Shown in pieces: positions 1-7,712 of a stretch of DNA of 19,377 bases. The stretch is taken from contig CAYZSE010000057.1 of NCBI GenBank assembly GCA_964481035.1, forward strand, positions 1 through 19,377, read 5' to 3'. Position 1 is the stretch's first letter. Every line of letters begins with the position of its first letter. Under the pieces are notes generated by a model that was not told the origin of the DNA, searched no databases, and was given only the letters and a program-made list of their open reading frames with translations. Source of the stretch: JAAAPF01 sp964481035. Its GTDB lineage: Bacteria; Pseudomonadota; Alphaproteobacteria; Geminicoccales; Geminicoccaceae. Position numbers and translations under genes: made by a program.

Positions 1-2
1 AG

Positions 3-809
3 GTGCAGGCGAACGGCGCGAGCGAGCACGCGGCACTCGATGTCGCGGCCGGCGGCGACGAGGTCGTCGGGCGTCATCGCGTGGTGCACGCGCTCGGCCT
101 CCTGCTCGATGATCGGGCCCTCGTCGAGATCGGACGTGACGTAGTGGGCCGTGGCACCGATCAGCTTGACGCCTCGGGCGTGCGCCTGGTGGTAGGGCTT
201 GGCGCCCTTGAAGCTCGGCAGGAACGAGTGGTGGATGTTGATGGCCTTGCCGTAGAGGCGCCGGCAAGCCTCGGGCGAGAGCACCTGCATGTAGCGGGCG
301 AGGACGACGAGGTCGCTCTCGGTCTCGTCGACGAGCTTGAGCAGGCGGTCCTCCTGCGCCTGCTTGGTCGCGGGCGTGACCTGCAGGTGGTGAAAGGCTT
401 GCCCGTGCTCCTCGACGATGCGGCGCGCCTCCGGGTGGTTGGAGACGACGCCCATGATGTCGGCATCGAGCGCGCCGATACGGTGGCGGTAGAGCAGGTC
501 GTTGAGGCAGTGGTCGAAACGCGAGACGACGATGAGCAGCCGCGGGCGGCGCGCCGAGGTCGTCAGGTCGACCCGCATGGCGAAGCGCTTGAGCACGGGC
601 TCCATGGCGAAGCGAAAGTGCTCGATGGAGAGCTCCGCCGGCGCCGCGAAGACGATGCGCATGAAGAAGCCGCCCGTCTCCGGGTCGTGGAACTGCGCGC
701 TCTCGAGGATGTTGCCGCCCTGCTCGAAGATGCAGGCCGTGACCGCGGCGACGATGCCGGGCTGGTCGACACAGGACAAGATCAGGCGAAAGCGGCGATC
801 AGCGGCCAT
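3..809 (-). CDS. purU: Formyltetrahydrofolate deformylase, 3' end cut by window edge
   Basis: PurU hydrolyses 10-formyl-tetrahydrofolate to THF and formate in the cytosol, balancing the one-carbon pool and supplying formate for PurT. The minus-strand frame from ATG at 809 is open to the edge for 269 codons, against about 285 in the family, so only a short C-terminal tail is missing. An N-terminal ACT domain (about residues 5-85, with CVDQPGIVAAVTACIFEQGG) precedes a formyltransferase-like catalytic domain. That domain carries the signature NIHHSFLPSF and the following GATAHYVTSDLDEGPIIEQ, which hold the conserved Asn, His and Asp of the family. It is the last visible gene of a minus-strand group with folD, which makes the same 10-formyl-THF cofactor. 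No strong Shine-Dalgarno precedes the ATG; the start follows family alignment. Identification is secure. Confidence 0.93.
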   Translation of the reverse strand, partial: MAADRRFRLILSCVDQPGIVAAVTACIFEQGGNILESAQFHDPETGGFFMRIVFAAPAELSIEHFRFAMEPVLKRFAMRVDLTTSARRPRLLIVVSRFDHCLNDLLYRHRIGALDADIMGVVSNHPEARRIVEEHGQAFHHLQVTPATKQAQEDRLLKLVDETESDLVVLARYMQVLSPEACRRLYGKAINIHHSFLPSFKGAKPYHQAHARGVKLIGATAHYVTSDLDEGPIIEQEAERVHHAMTPDDLVAAGRDIECRVLARAVRLH

Positions 810-873
810 GGGCGTGGTTCCGACGGGACGGGAACGGTCGCGCTCGGGATCGAGCGGTGTGGAACGATCGCGA

Positions 874-1608
874 TCATGCGGCGGGCGCCGCGAGCGGCGG
901 CGGCGCATAGCCGAAATAGGCGATCTCGGCGGCGGCGCCGCGGGCGATCATCTCGATGACGGCGTCGGTCAGCCGATCACGCGGCCCCGCCGCGCGCCCC
1001 TTCGGCCGAAAGCTGCCATTGGCGCGGATGGGCGCCATCAGCCCGGCCAGGTCCTCGGGCAAGGCGAGCCGGTCGCTCAGGCCCGACAGCTCGTCGGACG
1101 AGCGCTCATAGCGTAACATGGGGTCCACCACGGGCGCGCCTTCCTACGCGTAGATCGACCAGTTCTCTGCGATCAGGCGTCGCCGGCGCGCCAGCGACCG
1201 CTCCATGGAGGGCCGCGTGCGACGGCGACGGGACGAATGATAATGGCGGCTGAACATCGCGTCCCACGGGTTTCGCGACACGGCGAACTTGCTGTACCCG
1301 GCCCAGATCGCCGGATCAATCCGCGGGCGAAGCTGCGCCGCCGAGATGTGATTGAAGTAGTCGGGCGGTCGTCGGCCGCTGCCCAGGCGTCGCAGCCAAG
1401 CCTTGCGGAAATAGAGCCGCAGCGGTCGCTCGCCGTGGTGTTGCGGGCCGCGGACGCCGAGGGCGCGCCGCAGCGCCTCGTCGGCGGGCTGCAGCGGCGT
1501 GATGATGTCCTCCGGGCCGCAGAACTTGGAAAGCGCGATCTCCAACGATGTGCCCGCGGTCTTGTGCGTCTTCAAGAAGATGAAGCGATGGCGGTGCGAG
1601 ATGATCAT
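874..1608 (-). pseudogene. Sulfotransferase family protein interrupted by one in-frame TAG
   Basis: This resembles family-2-type sulfotransferases, which transfer sulfate from PAPS. The start is ATG at 1608, giving MIISHRHRFIFLKT with the 5'-phosphosulfate loop KTHKTAGTS. A purine-rich GGAGGTGGGA lies upstream. The 3'-phosphate-binding segment YSKFAVSRNPWDAMFSRHY follows at about residues 105-125. Codon 155 is TAG (1146-1144). The same frame then continues with sequence that fits the family's C-terminus (PVVDPMLRYE, then RPKGRAAGPRDRL) to a TGA at 874. Total length is 244 codons counting the TAG, about normal for the family. The break is therefore a single nonsense change with no frameshift or deletion. 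It lies between folD and purU with 57- and 64-bp gaps, apparently one transcription unit. It could be a recent pseudogene, a sequencing error or, less likely, stop-codon readthrough. Confidence 0.75.
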
Positions 1609-1665
1609 GGGCTCAGATCCCACCTCCGCCCACCTCGGCCCGCCCGCGCCGCTCGCCGCCACCCA

Positions 1666-2577
1666 TCAGCCTGCCCCGCCCGTCGCCAGCGCGTGGGCGG
1701 TGAGCGTGTTGCGCATCAGCATGGCGACGGTCATCGGGCCGACCCCGCCCGGCACGGGCGTGATCGCTCCCGCCACCGTGGCCGCCTCGGCGAAGTCGAC
1801 ATCGCCGGTGAGCCGGCCGCTCGCCGTGCCGTCGGCGACGCGATTGATGCCGACGTCGATCACCACGGCACCCGGCTTGATCCAGGTGCCGCGCACCATG
1901 CCGGCCCGGCCAGCGGCGGCAACGAGGATGTCCGCCTCGCGACACAGGTCGGGCAGGTCGCGGGTCCTCGAGTGGGCGACGGTGACGGTGCAGTCGGCGG
2001 CGAGCAGCAGCACGGCCATCGGCTTGCCGACGATGTTGGAGCGGCCGAGCACGACCGCGCGCGCACCCGCGAGCGCCGCCCCCGCGCGCCACAGGAGCTC
2101 GAGACAGCCGCGCGGCGTGCACGGCACCAAGAGCGCGTCGAGGCGAGGCCGGGCCGCCGTCACCAGCCGGCCGACGTTGAGCGGGTGAAAGCCGTCGACG
2201 TCCTTCTCGGGCGCGATCGCCTCGAGCACGGCCGCGGCGTCGACGTGCTCCGGCAGCGGCAGTTGAACGAGGATGCCGTGGATCGACGGATCGGCGTTGA
2301 GGCCCGCGATGACGGCGAGGAGCTCGGCGGTCGTCACGGCGACCGGCAGCTCGACCAGCCCGCCGTCGATGCCGATCTCGCGGGCGACCCGCGCCTTGGT
2401 GCGGACGTAGGCGCGCGAGGCCGGATGCTCGCCGACGATGACGACCCGCAGGCCGGGCGTCGGCAGCCCGCGGGCCCGGCGGGCGTCGACCTCGGTCTTC
2501 AGTGCCGCGCGCAACTCGGCGGCGATGGCCTTGCCGTCGATGAGCTTGGCGGGGCGCGGCGACGAGGCGATGGTCAT
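1666..2577 (-). CDS. folD: Bifunctional methylenetetrahydrofolate dehydrogenase/methenyltetrahydrofolate cyclohydrolase
   Basis: FolD interconverts 5,10-methylene-THF, 5,10-methenyl-THF and 10-formyl-THF with NADP, feeding purine and formyl-Met synthesis. The 303-residue protein begins MTIASSPRPAKLIDGKAIA. Family marks are SRAYVRTKARVAREIG with the catalytic-region Tyr and Lys, the substrate loop GILVQLPLP, the segment APEKDVDGFHPLNVGRL, the nucleotide site VVLGRSNIVGKPMA, and the C-terminal TPVPGGVGPMTVAMLM. The frame is open further upstream to 2658, but those extra 27 residues do not look like the family, so ATG 2577 is chosen. Length is slightly above the usual 280-300. It heads the minus-strand group leading to purU, and is divergent from the VOC-Rid gene across 104 bp that must hold both promoters. 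Confidence 0.95.
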   Translation of the reverse strand: MTIASSPRPAKLIDGKAIAAELRAALKTEVDARRARGLPTPGLRVVIVGEHPASRAYVRTKARVAREIGIDGGLVELPVAVTTAELLAVIAGLNADPSIHGILVQLPLPEHVDAAAVLEAIAPEKDVDGFHPLNVGRLVTAARPRLDALLVPCTPRGCLELLWRAGAALAGARAVVLGRSNIVGKPMAVLLLAADCTVTVAHSRTRDLPDLCREADILVAAAGRAGMVRGTWIKPGAVVIDVGINRVADGTASGRLTGDVDFAEAATVAGAITPVPGGVGPMTVAMLMRNTLTAHALATGGAG

Positions 2578-2681
2578 CTGGACGGCGATACCGAATAGAG
2601 ATCCGTCGCAGCGGTGTAGACGAGCCGACGCCGCTGTTCGACCCTCCAAACGCCGCACACCTCGCCGCCGGGAGTGCCCGC

Positions 2682-3449
2682 ATGACGCCCAAGGGGCAGC
2701 AGCTCACCTTCCTCTACACCGACGATCTCGCCCGCGCGGTCGGCTTCTACCACCATGTCCTCGACCTCGAGCCCGTCGTCGACCAGGGCCGGGCCGTGCT
2801 CTTCCGCGTCAACGCCGGCGCCTATCTGGGCGTGTGCGACCGTCCCGACCGCCCGCGCGGCACCGACGGCGTCATGGTGAGCCTCGTCTGCGACGTCGAG
2901 GCGACGTACGCCAAGCTCCGGGCCCGCGGCGTCGTCTTCGAGGGGCCGCCCGGCCCGCAGATGGACGGCCGCGTCTACGCCGCCTTCTTTCGCGACCCCG
3001 ACGGCTACCGGCTGGAGATCCAGGAGTTCCGGGATCCCGCGTGGGATGCGCTGTTCGTCGCGGCCGACGGGGCGCGGCTCTATTCGGGCGCTCCCTTCGA
3101 GGCCCAGGCCGGCTATGCGCGCGCGGTGGTCGTGGGCGACCTCGTCGAGGTCTCGGGCACGACCGGCTTCGACCCCGACACGCTGGCGTTCCCCCCGGGC
3201 GTCGAGGCCCAGTGCGAGAACGGCTTCGCCAACATCGCTCGCGCGCTCGCGCGCGCGGGCTCATCGCTGGCCGATCTCGTCCGGGTGCGGATCTTCTGCG
3301 CGACTCGCGAGGAGCTCCATCGCATCAAGCCGATCATCAAGCGACATTGCGACGCCGCACGGCCCGCCAACACGAGCGTCATCTGCCCGCTCGAGCAGCC
3401 GCAGATGCGCGTCGAGATCGAGGCGACGGCCCGACGCCGGCGGCGCTGA
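2682..3449 (+). CDS. Fusion of a VOC (glyoxalase-like) domain and a Rid (YjgF/YER057c/UK114) domain
   Basis: This is a 255-residue cytosolic protein in one uninterrupted frame. Residues 5-122 form one vicinal-oxygen-chelate module: FLYTDDLARAVGFYHHVLDL at the start and FFRDPDGYRLEIQEF at the end. Residues 132-250 form a Rid domain, with YARAVVVGDLVEVSGTTGFD, ENGFANIARALARAGSSLAD and a final MRVEIEATA. In active RidA imine deaminases a key Arg sits in a PARS-type motif. Here the aligned segment is PANTS (N230 at that place), so deamination of 2-aminoacrylate is doubtful and a Rid4-7-like role is more likely. The start ATG has GGGAG at 2670-2674, seven bases away. It is divergent from folD. Domain assignments are firm; the substrate is unknown. 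Confidence 0.8.
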   Translation: MTPKGQQLTFLYTDDLARAVGFYHHVLDLEPVVDQGRAVLFRVNAGAYLGVCDRPDRPRGTDGVMVSLVCDVEATYAKLRARGVVFEGPPGPQMDGRVYAAFFRDPDGYRLEIQEFRDPAWDALFVAADGARLYSGAPFEAQAGYARAVVVGDLVEVSGTTGFDPDTLAFPPGVEAQCENGFANIARALARAGSSLADLVRVRIFCATREELHRIKPIIKRHCDAARPANTSVICPLEQPQMRVEIEATARRRRR

Positions 3450-3542
3450 CGTTCAAGATTCGGGAACGTAAGTTACAACGCGAGTGAAGGTAAGTCGTGG
3501 GCAATTGTAGATTATCAACCTTTCGTTGAGATTGCACTAGCG

Positions 3543-5705
3543 GTGGGCTTCGTCGCATCCTGTCGCGGAACCACGGGGCCCAAGCCCATGCGCACGGCCA
3601 CGCGTCTCCGTGAGACGCCCGGCGAAGAAGGACACACGACCGTCGACGACGACCCGATCGTTGTCGCACTGGAGCAATTCCTGACTCGCATCCGCCAGCC
3701 GCGTGATCGCGCGGAGATTGTGCGTGCGGTGGGTGACGATGCCCGCGCCGACCCGCTGCGGGCGCTTGTCGACGCCGCCGGGCGGCTCGGCGTGGCCCTC
3801 GACGTGGAGCCGGCGACGCGTGAGCGCCTGGAACGCTGCCAGCCGCCCTTCCTGGTCGTCGACCCCCGCTCCCAGGGCGCCCATTGCGTCGAGAGCCGGC
3901 TCGGCGGCGACGTCTTCTACGCCGATCCGGGCCACCGCCGAGAGAGCGTCCGCCGTCTCGCGCACGCCGACGTGGCGCTGCTCATGCCGGCGGCCGCGAG
4001 CGCGGCGGCGCCGTCGGTGGCCGCAAGGATCCGCGCCCGGTTGCGCCCGGTCATCGCCGAGATCGCCGTCGCCAGCGTCGTCATCAACCTTCTCGCGCTG
4101 GCGACGCCGCTCTTCATGATGACCGTCTACAACAAGGTCATCGGCCACGGCGCGATGCAGACGCTCGACGTCCTGGCGCTGGGCATGCTCACGCTCTTCG
4201 CCTTCGATGGCGGGCTGAGGCTGCTGCGCGGGCACGTCATGAGCCACGCCGGCGCGCGGGTCGACGCCGCCGTCGGCGGCGACATCGTCGACGTTCTCCT
4301 CCGCCTGCCTCTGCGCGAGCTGCAGAAGCTCACCCCCGGCCAGATGGTCGAGCAGCTGCGCCAGATCGACAATCTCCGGCTGTTCTTCACCGGCCAGGTG
4401 CCGCTCTTGTGGGTCGACCTCGGCTTCGTCGTCCTGTTCATGGCGGTCATCGCGCTCCTGGCACCGCCGCTCGCCCTCATCACGCTCGCCGCCGTGCCGC
4501 TCGTGGTCCTCGCGTCGGGGATCGTCGCCCACCGGCAACGGCAGATCCAGGCGGAGGGCTTCACCGCGGCCGCGGACAAGGCCGCCGTCATCGGCGAGAC
4601 CGTCACCAACGCGCTCACGATGAAGTCGCTCGGCCTCGAGCCCGCCATGGCGCGCCAGTTCGACGACAAGCTCGCGGCCGCCGCGGACGCGGGCTTCCGC
4701 GGCGGCTGGCTCAACGGCGCCGGCCAGACCGTGGGCCTGCTTCTCCAGCATCTGACGGCCCTGGTGCTGGTCTATGTCGGCGCGCACCTGATCGTCGTGG
4801 GCGAGCTCTCCGTCGGTGCGCTCATCGCCGCGACGATCCTTTCCGCGCGCGCGCTCGCGCCGTTGCGCCAGCTCGCTGGAGCCGGCCACCAGCTGCACGC
4901 GGTGGGCGACGCGATGCGGGCGATCGACCGGCTGCTCGCCGGCGCGCCCGCCGAGCGGGCGACGGCGCTGACGATCCCGACGCTCGCCGGCGCGTTGCGC
5001 CTGGAAAACGTCAGCTTTCGCTACGATGGCCACCGCGCCGCGCTCCGGGCGATCGACCTCGAGGTCGGCCCGGGCGAGATGCTCGCGGTCATCGGCCCGC
5101 CCGGGTCCGGCAAGACGACGCTCACCAAGATCCTCTTGGGGCTGCTCGAGCCGTCCGACGGCCGGGTCCTCGTCGACGGCTTCGATTTGCGTCACCTGCC
5201 GAGTTCAGGCTACCTCCGGCAGATCGGCTACGTGCCGCAGGAAACCCAGCTCTTTCGCGGCTCGATCGCCTACAACCTGGCCATCGGCAGCGACACGAGC
5301 GACGTCGACCGGCTCGTCGCCGCTGCTCGCTTCACCGGCCTGCACGAGATCGTCGAGGCCCTGCCCGAAGGCTACGGCACGGTTCTCGGCGACGGCCGCT
5401 TCAACCTCTCGACGGGGCAACGCCAGCTGCTCGCGCTCGCCCGGGCGCTCGTCCGCAACCCGCGGATCCTCATCTTCGACGAGGCGACCAGCGCGCTCGA
5501 CGCGGCGAGCGAGCGGCGGCTCGTGCAGCGGCTCGAACCCGTCGTTCGCGGCCGCACCATGATCATGGTGACCCACCGTCCGGCGCTGCTCGCTCTCGCC
5601 ACTCACGGCCTTCGCCTCGACCACGGCCGCATCGTCGATCGCGGCCCGATGTCGGAGGTCTTGGCGCGCAGCGGCGGTGCGTTGCCCGCCGCCAGTGGAG
5701 TGTGA
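3543..5705 (+). CDS. Type I secretion system ABC transporter (permease fused to ATPase), C39-like domain degenerate
   Basis: This is an inner-membrane exporter half-molecule of the HlyB/PrtD type that would drive secretion of an unfolded substrate through an HlyD adaptor and an outer-membrane channel. The first ~150 residues resemble the C39-peptidase-like domain of HlyB-type transporters but show no Cys-His catalytic pair, so no leader cleavage is expected. A six-helix transmembrane domain covers about residues 165-450, including VASVVINLLALATPLFMMTV. The nucleotide-binding domain has Walker A GPPGSGKT (518-525), Q-loop VPQETQLF, signature LSTGQ (622-626, Thr replacing the usual Gly), Walker B ILIFDE (642-647) and switch His678. 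GTG 3543 is the longest start; ATG 3588 (residue 16) is equally plausible. The next gene starts 4 bp after its stop, so the two are an operon. Confidence 0.9.
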   Translation: MGFVASCRGTTGPKPMRTATRLRETPGEEGHTTVDDDPIVVALEQFLTRIRQPRDRAEIVRAVGDDARADPLRALVDAAGRLGVALDVEPATRERLERCQPPFLVVDPRSQGAHCVESRLGGDVFYADPGHRRESVRRLAHADVALLMPAAASAAAPSVAARIRARLRPVIAEIAVASVVINLLALATPLFMMTVYNKVIGHGAMQTLDVLALGMLTLFAFDGGLRLLRGHVMSHAGARVDAAVGGDIVDVLLRLPLRELQKLTPGQMVEQLRQIDNLRLFFTGQVPLLWVDLGFVVLFMAVIALLAPPLALITLAAVPLVVLASGIVAHRQRQIQAEGFTAAADKAAVIGETVTNALTMKSLGLEPAMARQFDDKLAAAADAGFRGGWLNGAGQTVGLLLQHLTALVLVYVGAHLIVVGELSVGALIAATILSARALAPLRQLAGAGHQLHAVGDAMRAIDRLLAGAPAERATALTIPTLAGALRLENVSFRYDGHRAALRAIDLEVGPGEMLAVIGPPGSGKTTLTKILLGLLEPSDGRVLVDGFDLRHLPSSGYLRQIGYVPQETQLFRGSIAYNLAIGSDTSDVDRLVAAARFTGLHEIVEALPEGYGTVLGDGRFNLSTGQRQLLALARALVRNPRILIFDEATSALDAASERRLVQRLEPVVRGRTMIMVTHRPALLALATHGLRLDHGRIVDRGPMSEVLARSGGALPAASGV

Positions 5706-5709
5706 GCCC

Positions 5710-7017
5710 GTGTCCTCGTCGCTGCTGCCGCGCTGCGCCACGCTCGCCGACACCCGCAGCCACCATGGTCCGCGGCTCCTCATCATGCTCGTCAGCGGCC
5801 TGTTTCTCGCCGGGCTCGCGTGGTCCGGCTGGGCCCGGGTCGAGCAGATCGTCCAGGCGACGGGCCAGGTCGAGCCGGAGGCGCAGCTTCAGGTCGTTAA
5901 TCACGCGCGCGGCGGACGTGTGGCCGAGATTCTCGTCCGCGAGGGCGATCGGGTCACCGCCGGCGCCGCGGTCCTGCGCCTCGATCCCGATCTCGACCGC
6001 AGTGCGCTCGCCGAGCTGGAGGGCCGGCTCCGCACCGAGCGGCTGCGCGTCGCGCGGCTGGAGGCCGAGCTCGGCGGCACGGCGCTCGCACCGCTCGAGG
6101 CCGTCACGATGGCCCGGCCCGACCTCGTAGCCGAGAGCGCGGCCCTGCTCGGAGCTCGCCGCACCGCGCTCGAGCGCCGCCTCGCCCAGCTCGCCAGCAC
6201 CGAGCGCCGGCGGACCATGGAGATCGCCCAGCAGCAGGCGCAGATCCGCCGTCTGGAGACGACGCTGGCGCTGTTGAAGGAAGAGGCTACGGCGGTCGAG
6301 ACGCTGGCGCAGAAGGGGCTCGCGCCGCGCCTGCAGCAGGTGACGGTCAGGCGCCGGGTCGCCGACGCGGCGGGCGAGCTGGCCGTCGCCCGCCGCGCCG
6401 CCGACGCGGCCGCCGCGGCCCGCGACGAGGCCGCCGCCGCGCGCGCTCGGCTCGTGGCCGACCACGAGAGCGAGCTGCGCCTGGAGCTGGCAGGGGCCCG
6501 CGCCGAGGCCGCCAACCTCGAGCAGGCGCTCGCGCGCCAGACCAAGCTGGTCGCCGACCTCGAGGTGCGCGCGCCCGTCAGCGGGATCGTCAAGGACGTC
6601 GCCTTGTCGAGCGCGGGGCAGAGCTTCGCCGCCTATGCGCCCCTGGTGACGCTGGTGCCGACCGAGGGACCGCTGGTGGTCGAGGCCAAGGTCCCCGAGC
6701 GGGACATCGGCCGGCTGCATCCGGGTCAGAAGGCCGTGGTCAAGGTCGCGGCCTACGATTATCTTCGGTTCGGCGCCCTCGACGGCGAGATTCGTCGGAT
6801 CGCGGCCGACGCCTCGACCGAGGAGCGCACCGGCGACGTCACCTACAGCGTGCTCGTCGTCACCGATCGCGCGTCGCTCACCCGCGGCGGCACCGACTAC
6901 CCGCTCGTGCCGGGCATGCTCGTCGACGTGGAGCTGGTCGTCGGCGAGCGCAGCGTCTTGAGCTTTCTCACCGATCGCATCCTCATGCTCGGCGACGCCG
7001 CATTCCGCGAGGGTTGA
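5710..7017 (+). CDS. HlyD-family type I secretion periplasmic adaptor subunit
   Basis: This is a membrane-fusion protein linking the preceding ABC transporter to an outer-membrane channel. The chosen start is GTG 5710, with GGAG at 5697-5700, giving 435 residues. The frame is open to 5677, but that part overlaps the transporter. One transmembrane helix lies at about residues 22-41 (LLIMLVSGLFLAGLAWSGW), with the rest periplasmic. The first half of the lipoyl/barrel-sandwich motif is VVNHARGGRVAEILVREGD. A long Ala/Arg/Glu-rich coiled-coil hairpin follows at about residues 98-275. The second lipoyl half is VRAPVSGIVKDVAL, then a beta-barrel and the end typical of the family (YPLVPGMLVDVELVVGERSVL). 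Neither an RTX-type substrate nor a TolC homologue is visible in the window. Family assignment is secure. Confidence 0.92.
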   Translation: MSSSLLPRCATLADTRSHHGPRLLIMLVSGLFLAGLAWSGWARVEQIVQATGQVEPEAQLQVVNHARGGRVAEILVREGDRVTAGAAVLRLDPDLDRSALAELEGRLRTERLRVARLEAELGGTALAPLEAVTMARPDLVAESAALLGARRTALERRLAQLASTERRRTMEIAQQQAQIRRLETTLALLKEEATAVETLAQKGLAPRLQQVTVRRRVADAAGELAVARRAADAAAAARDEAAAARARLVADHESELRLELAGARAEAANLEQALARQTKLVADLEVRAPVSGIVKDVALSSAGQSFAAYAPLVTLVPTEGPLVVEAKVPERDIGRLHPGQKAVVKVAAYDYLRFGALDGEIRRIAADASTEERTGDVTYSVLVVTDRASLTRGGTDYPLVPGMLVDVELVVGERSVLSFLTDRILMLGDAAFREG

Positions 7018-7098
7018 GATGAAGGCACGCCGAACGGTCGTGTTGACACGGCTCGCCTCCCGGTCGAAGCACGCGGCGACGGACCTGGAGACGACATC

Positions 7099-7482
7099 AT
7101 GCGGATGGCCATGTTGGCGTTCGGCCTGCTCGCGAGCGTGCTCTCCCCGGCGGCCGGCGCCGAGGGCGACGCGCTCGCCGAGAGCTTCGTGCTCGAGGAC
7201 GGCGCGGCTCTGGTGACTGCCTGCACGGTGCCCGAGACGCATCCGCTGCATGCGACCGCGAAAGGCTTTTGCCTCGGCTACATGACGGGCGCCATGCAGC
7301 TCTACGCGGCGGCCGTGCAGTCCCCGAAGATCGACGACGCCGTCTGTCCCGGCGCGGCGGTCTCGCGCGTCCGCATGCGCGACATCTTCCTCGAATGGGC
7401 CCGGACGCATCCCGAACGGCTCGGCGAGCCGGCCATCGACACGCTGTTTCGGGCCGCCGTCGCGGCCTTCCCTTGCGCATGA
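7099..7482 (+). CDS. Small secreted protein with Rap1a/Tai-like domain
   Basis: A 127-residue protein with a clear signal peptide (MRMAMLAFGLLASVLSPAAGA, probably cleaved after residue 21), so it should act in the periplasm. The mature part has four Cys residues and the block GFCLGYMTGAMQLYAA, followed by RVRMRDIFLEWARTHPERL and a C-terminal FPCA. This pattern matches the Rap1a/Tai family, first described as periplasmic immunity proteins against type VI amidase toxins. Many family members stand alone with no known toxin, and no effector gene is seen here. The start ATG has GGAG at 7087-7090. It follows the HlyD gene by 81 bp on the same strand, so it may be co-transcribed with the secretion genes. 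Family call moderate; an immunity role is not shown. Confidence 0.6.
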   Translation: MRMAMLAFGLLASVLSPAAGAEGDALAESFVLEDGAALVTACTVPETHPLHATAKGFCLGYMTGAMQLYAAAVQSPKIDDAVCPGAAVSRVRMRDIFLEWARTHPERLGEPAIDTLFRAAVAAFPCA

Positions 7483-7493
7483 GGTCGCCGCCG

Positions 7494-7612
7494 ATGAACA
7501 TCCTTCGCCACCCCTGCGGAGCCGTCGCGCTCGCCGCCGTGATCCTGGTCGCGGGTTGCAGCAGCAACGCCGGGCGCAACGCCGCCATCGGCGCCGCGAG
7601 CGGCGGCGCCGG
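7494..7612 (+). CDS. Glycine-zipper lipoprotein, truncated by the assembly gap
   Basis: Thirty-nine codons are visible before the N run. The protein starts MNILRHPCGAVALAAVILV and has a lipobox VAGC, so it should be lipidated and anchored in the envelope. After the Cys comes SSNAGRNAAIGAASGGAG, an Ala/Gly pattern typical of the start of glycine-zipper domains (YMGG/OmpA-linker type), common in small alphaproteobacterial lipoproteins. ATG 7494 follows the Rap1a-like gene by 11 bp and is probably in its operon. The C-terminus and true length are unknown. Confidence 0.65.
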
Positions 7613-7712
7613 NNNNNNNNNNNNNNNNNNNNNNNNNNNNNNNNNNNNNNNNNNNNNNNNNNNNNNNNNNNNNNNNNNNNNNNNNNNNNNNNNNNNNNNN
7701 NNNNNNNNNNNN
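7613..7712. other. Assembly gap of 100 N
   Basis: Exactly 100 unknown bases, the usual placeholder for a scaffold join of unknown length. The lipoprotein gene enters it from the left and the histidine kinase gene ends inside it from the right. These two genes are convergent here, and any further genes between them are invisible. Confidence 0.99.

Noticed and set aside
866..875. Palindrome GATCGCGATC at the sulfotransferase stop
   Set aside because: A 10-bp palindrome of this composition is expected by chance in such GC-rich DNA, and no repeat of it was noticed.
3..959. A 318-codon plus-strand frame at the left edge
   Set aside because: It is antisense to purU and shows no family resemblance; purU on the other strand has complete motifs.
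7043..7048. TTGACA box before the Rap1a-like gene
   Set aside because: At 16-18 bp spacing no -10-like hexamer is present, so a promoter is not supported.
7099..7482. Type VI secretion effector-immunity pair
   Set aside because: Only the Rap1a/Tai-like protein is seen; there is no amidase effector or type VI gene in the window.
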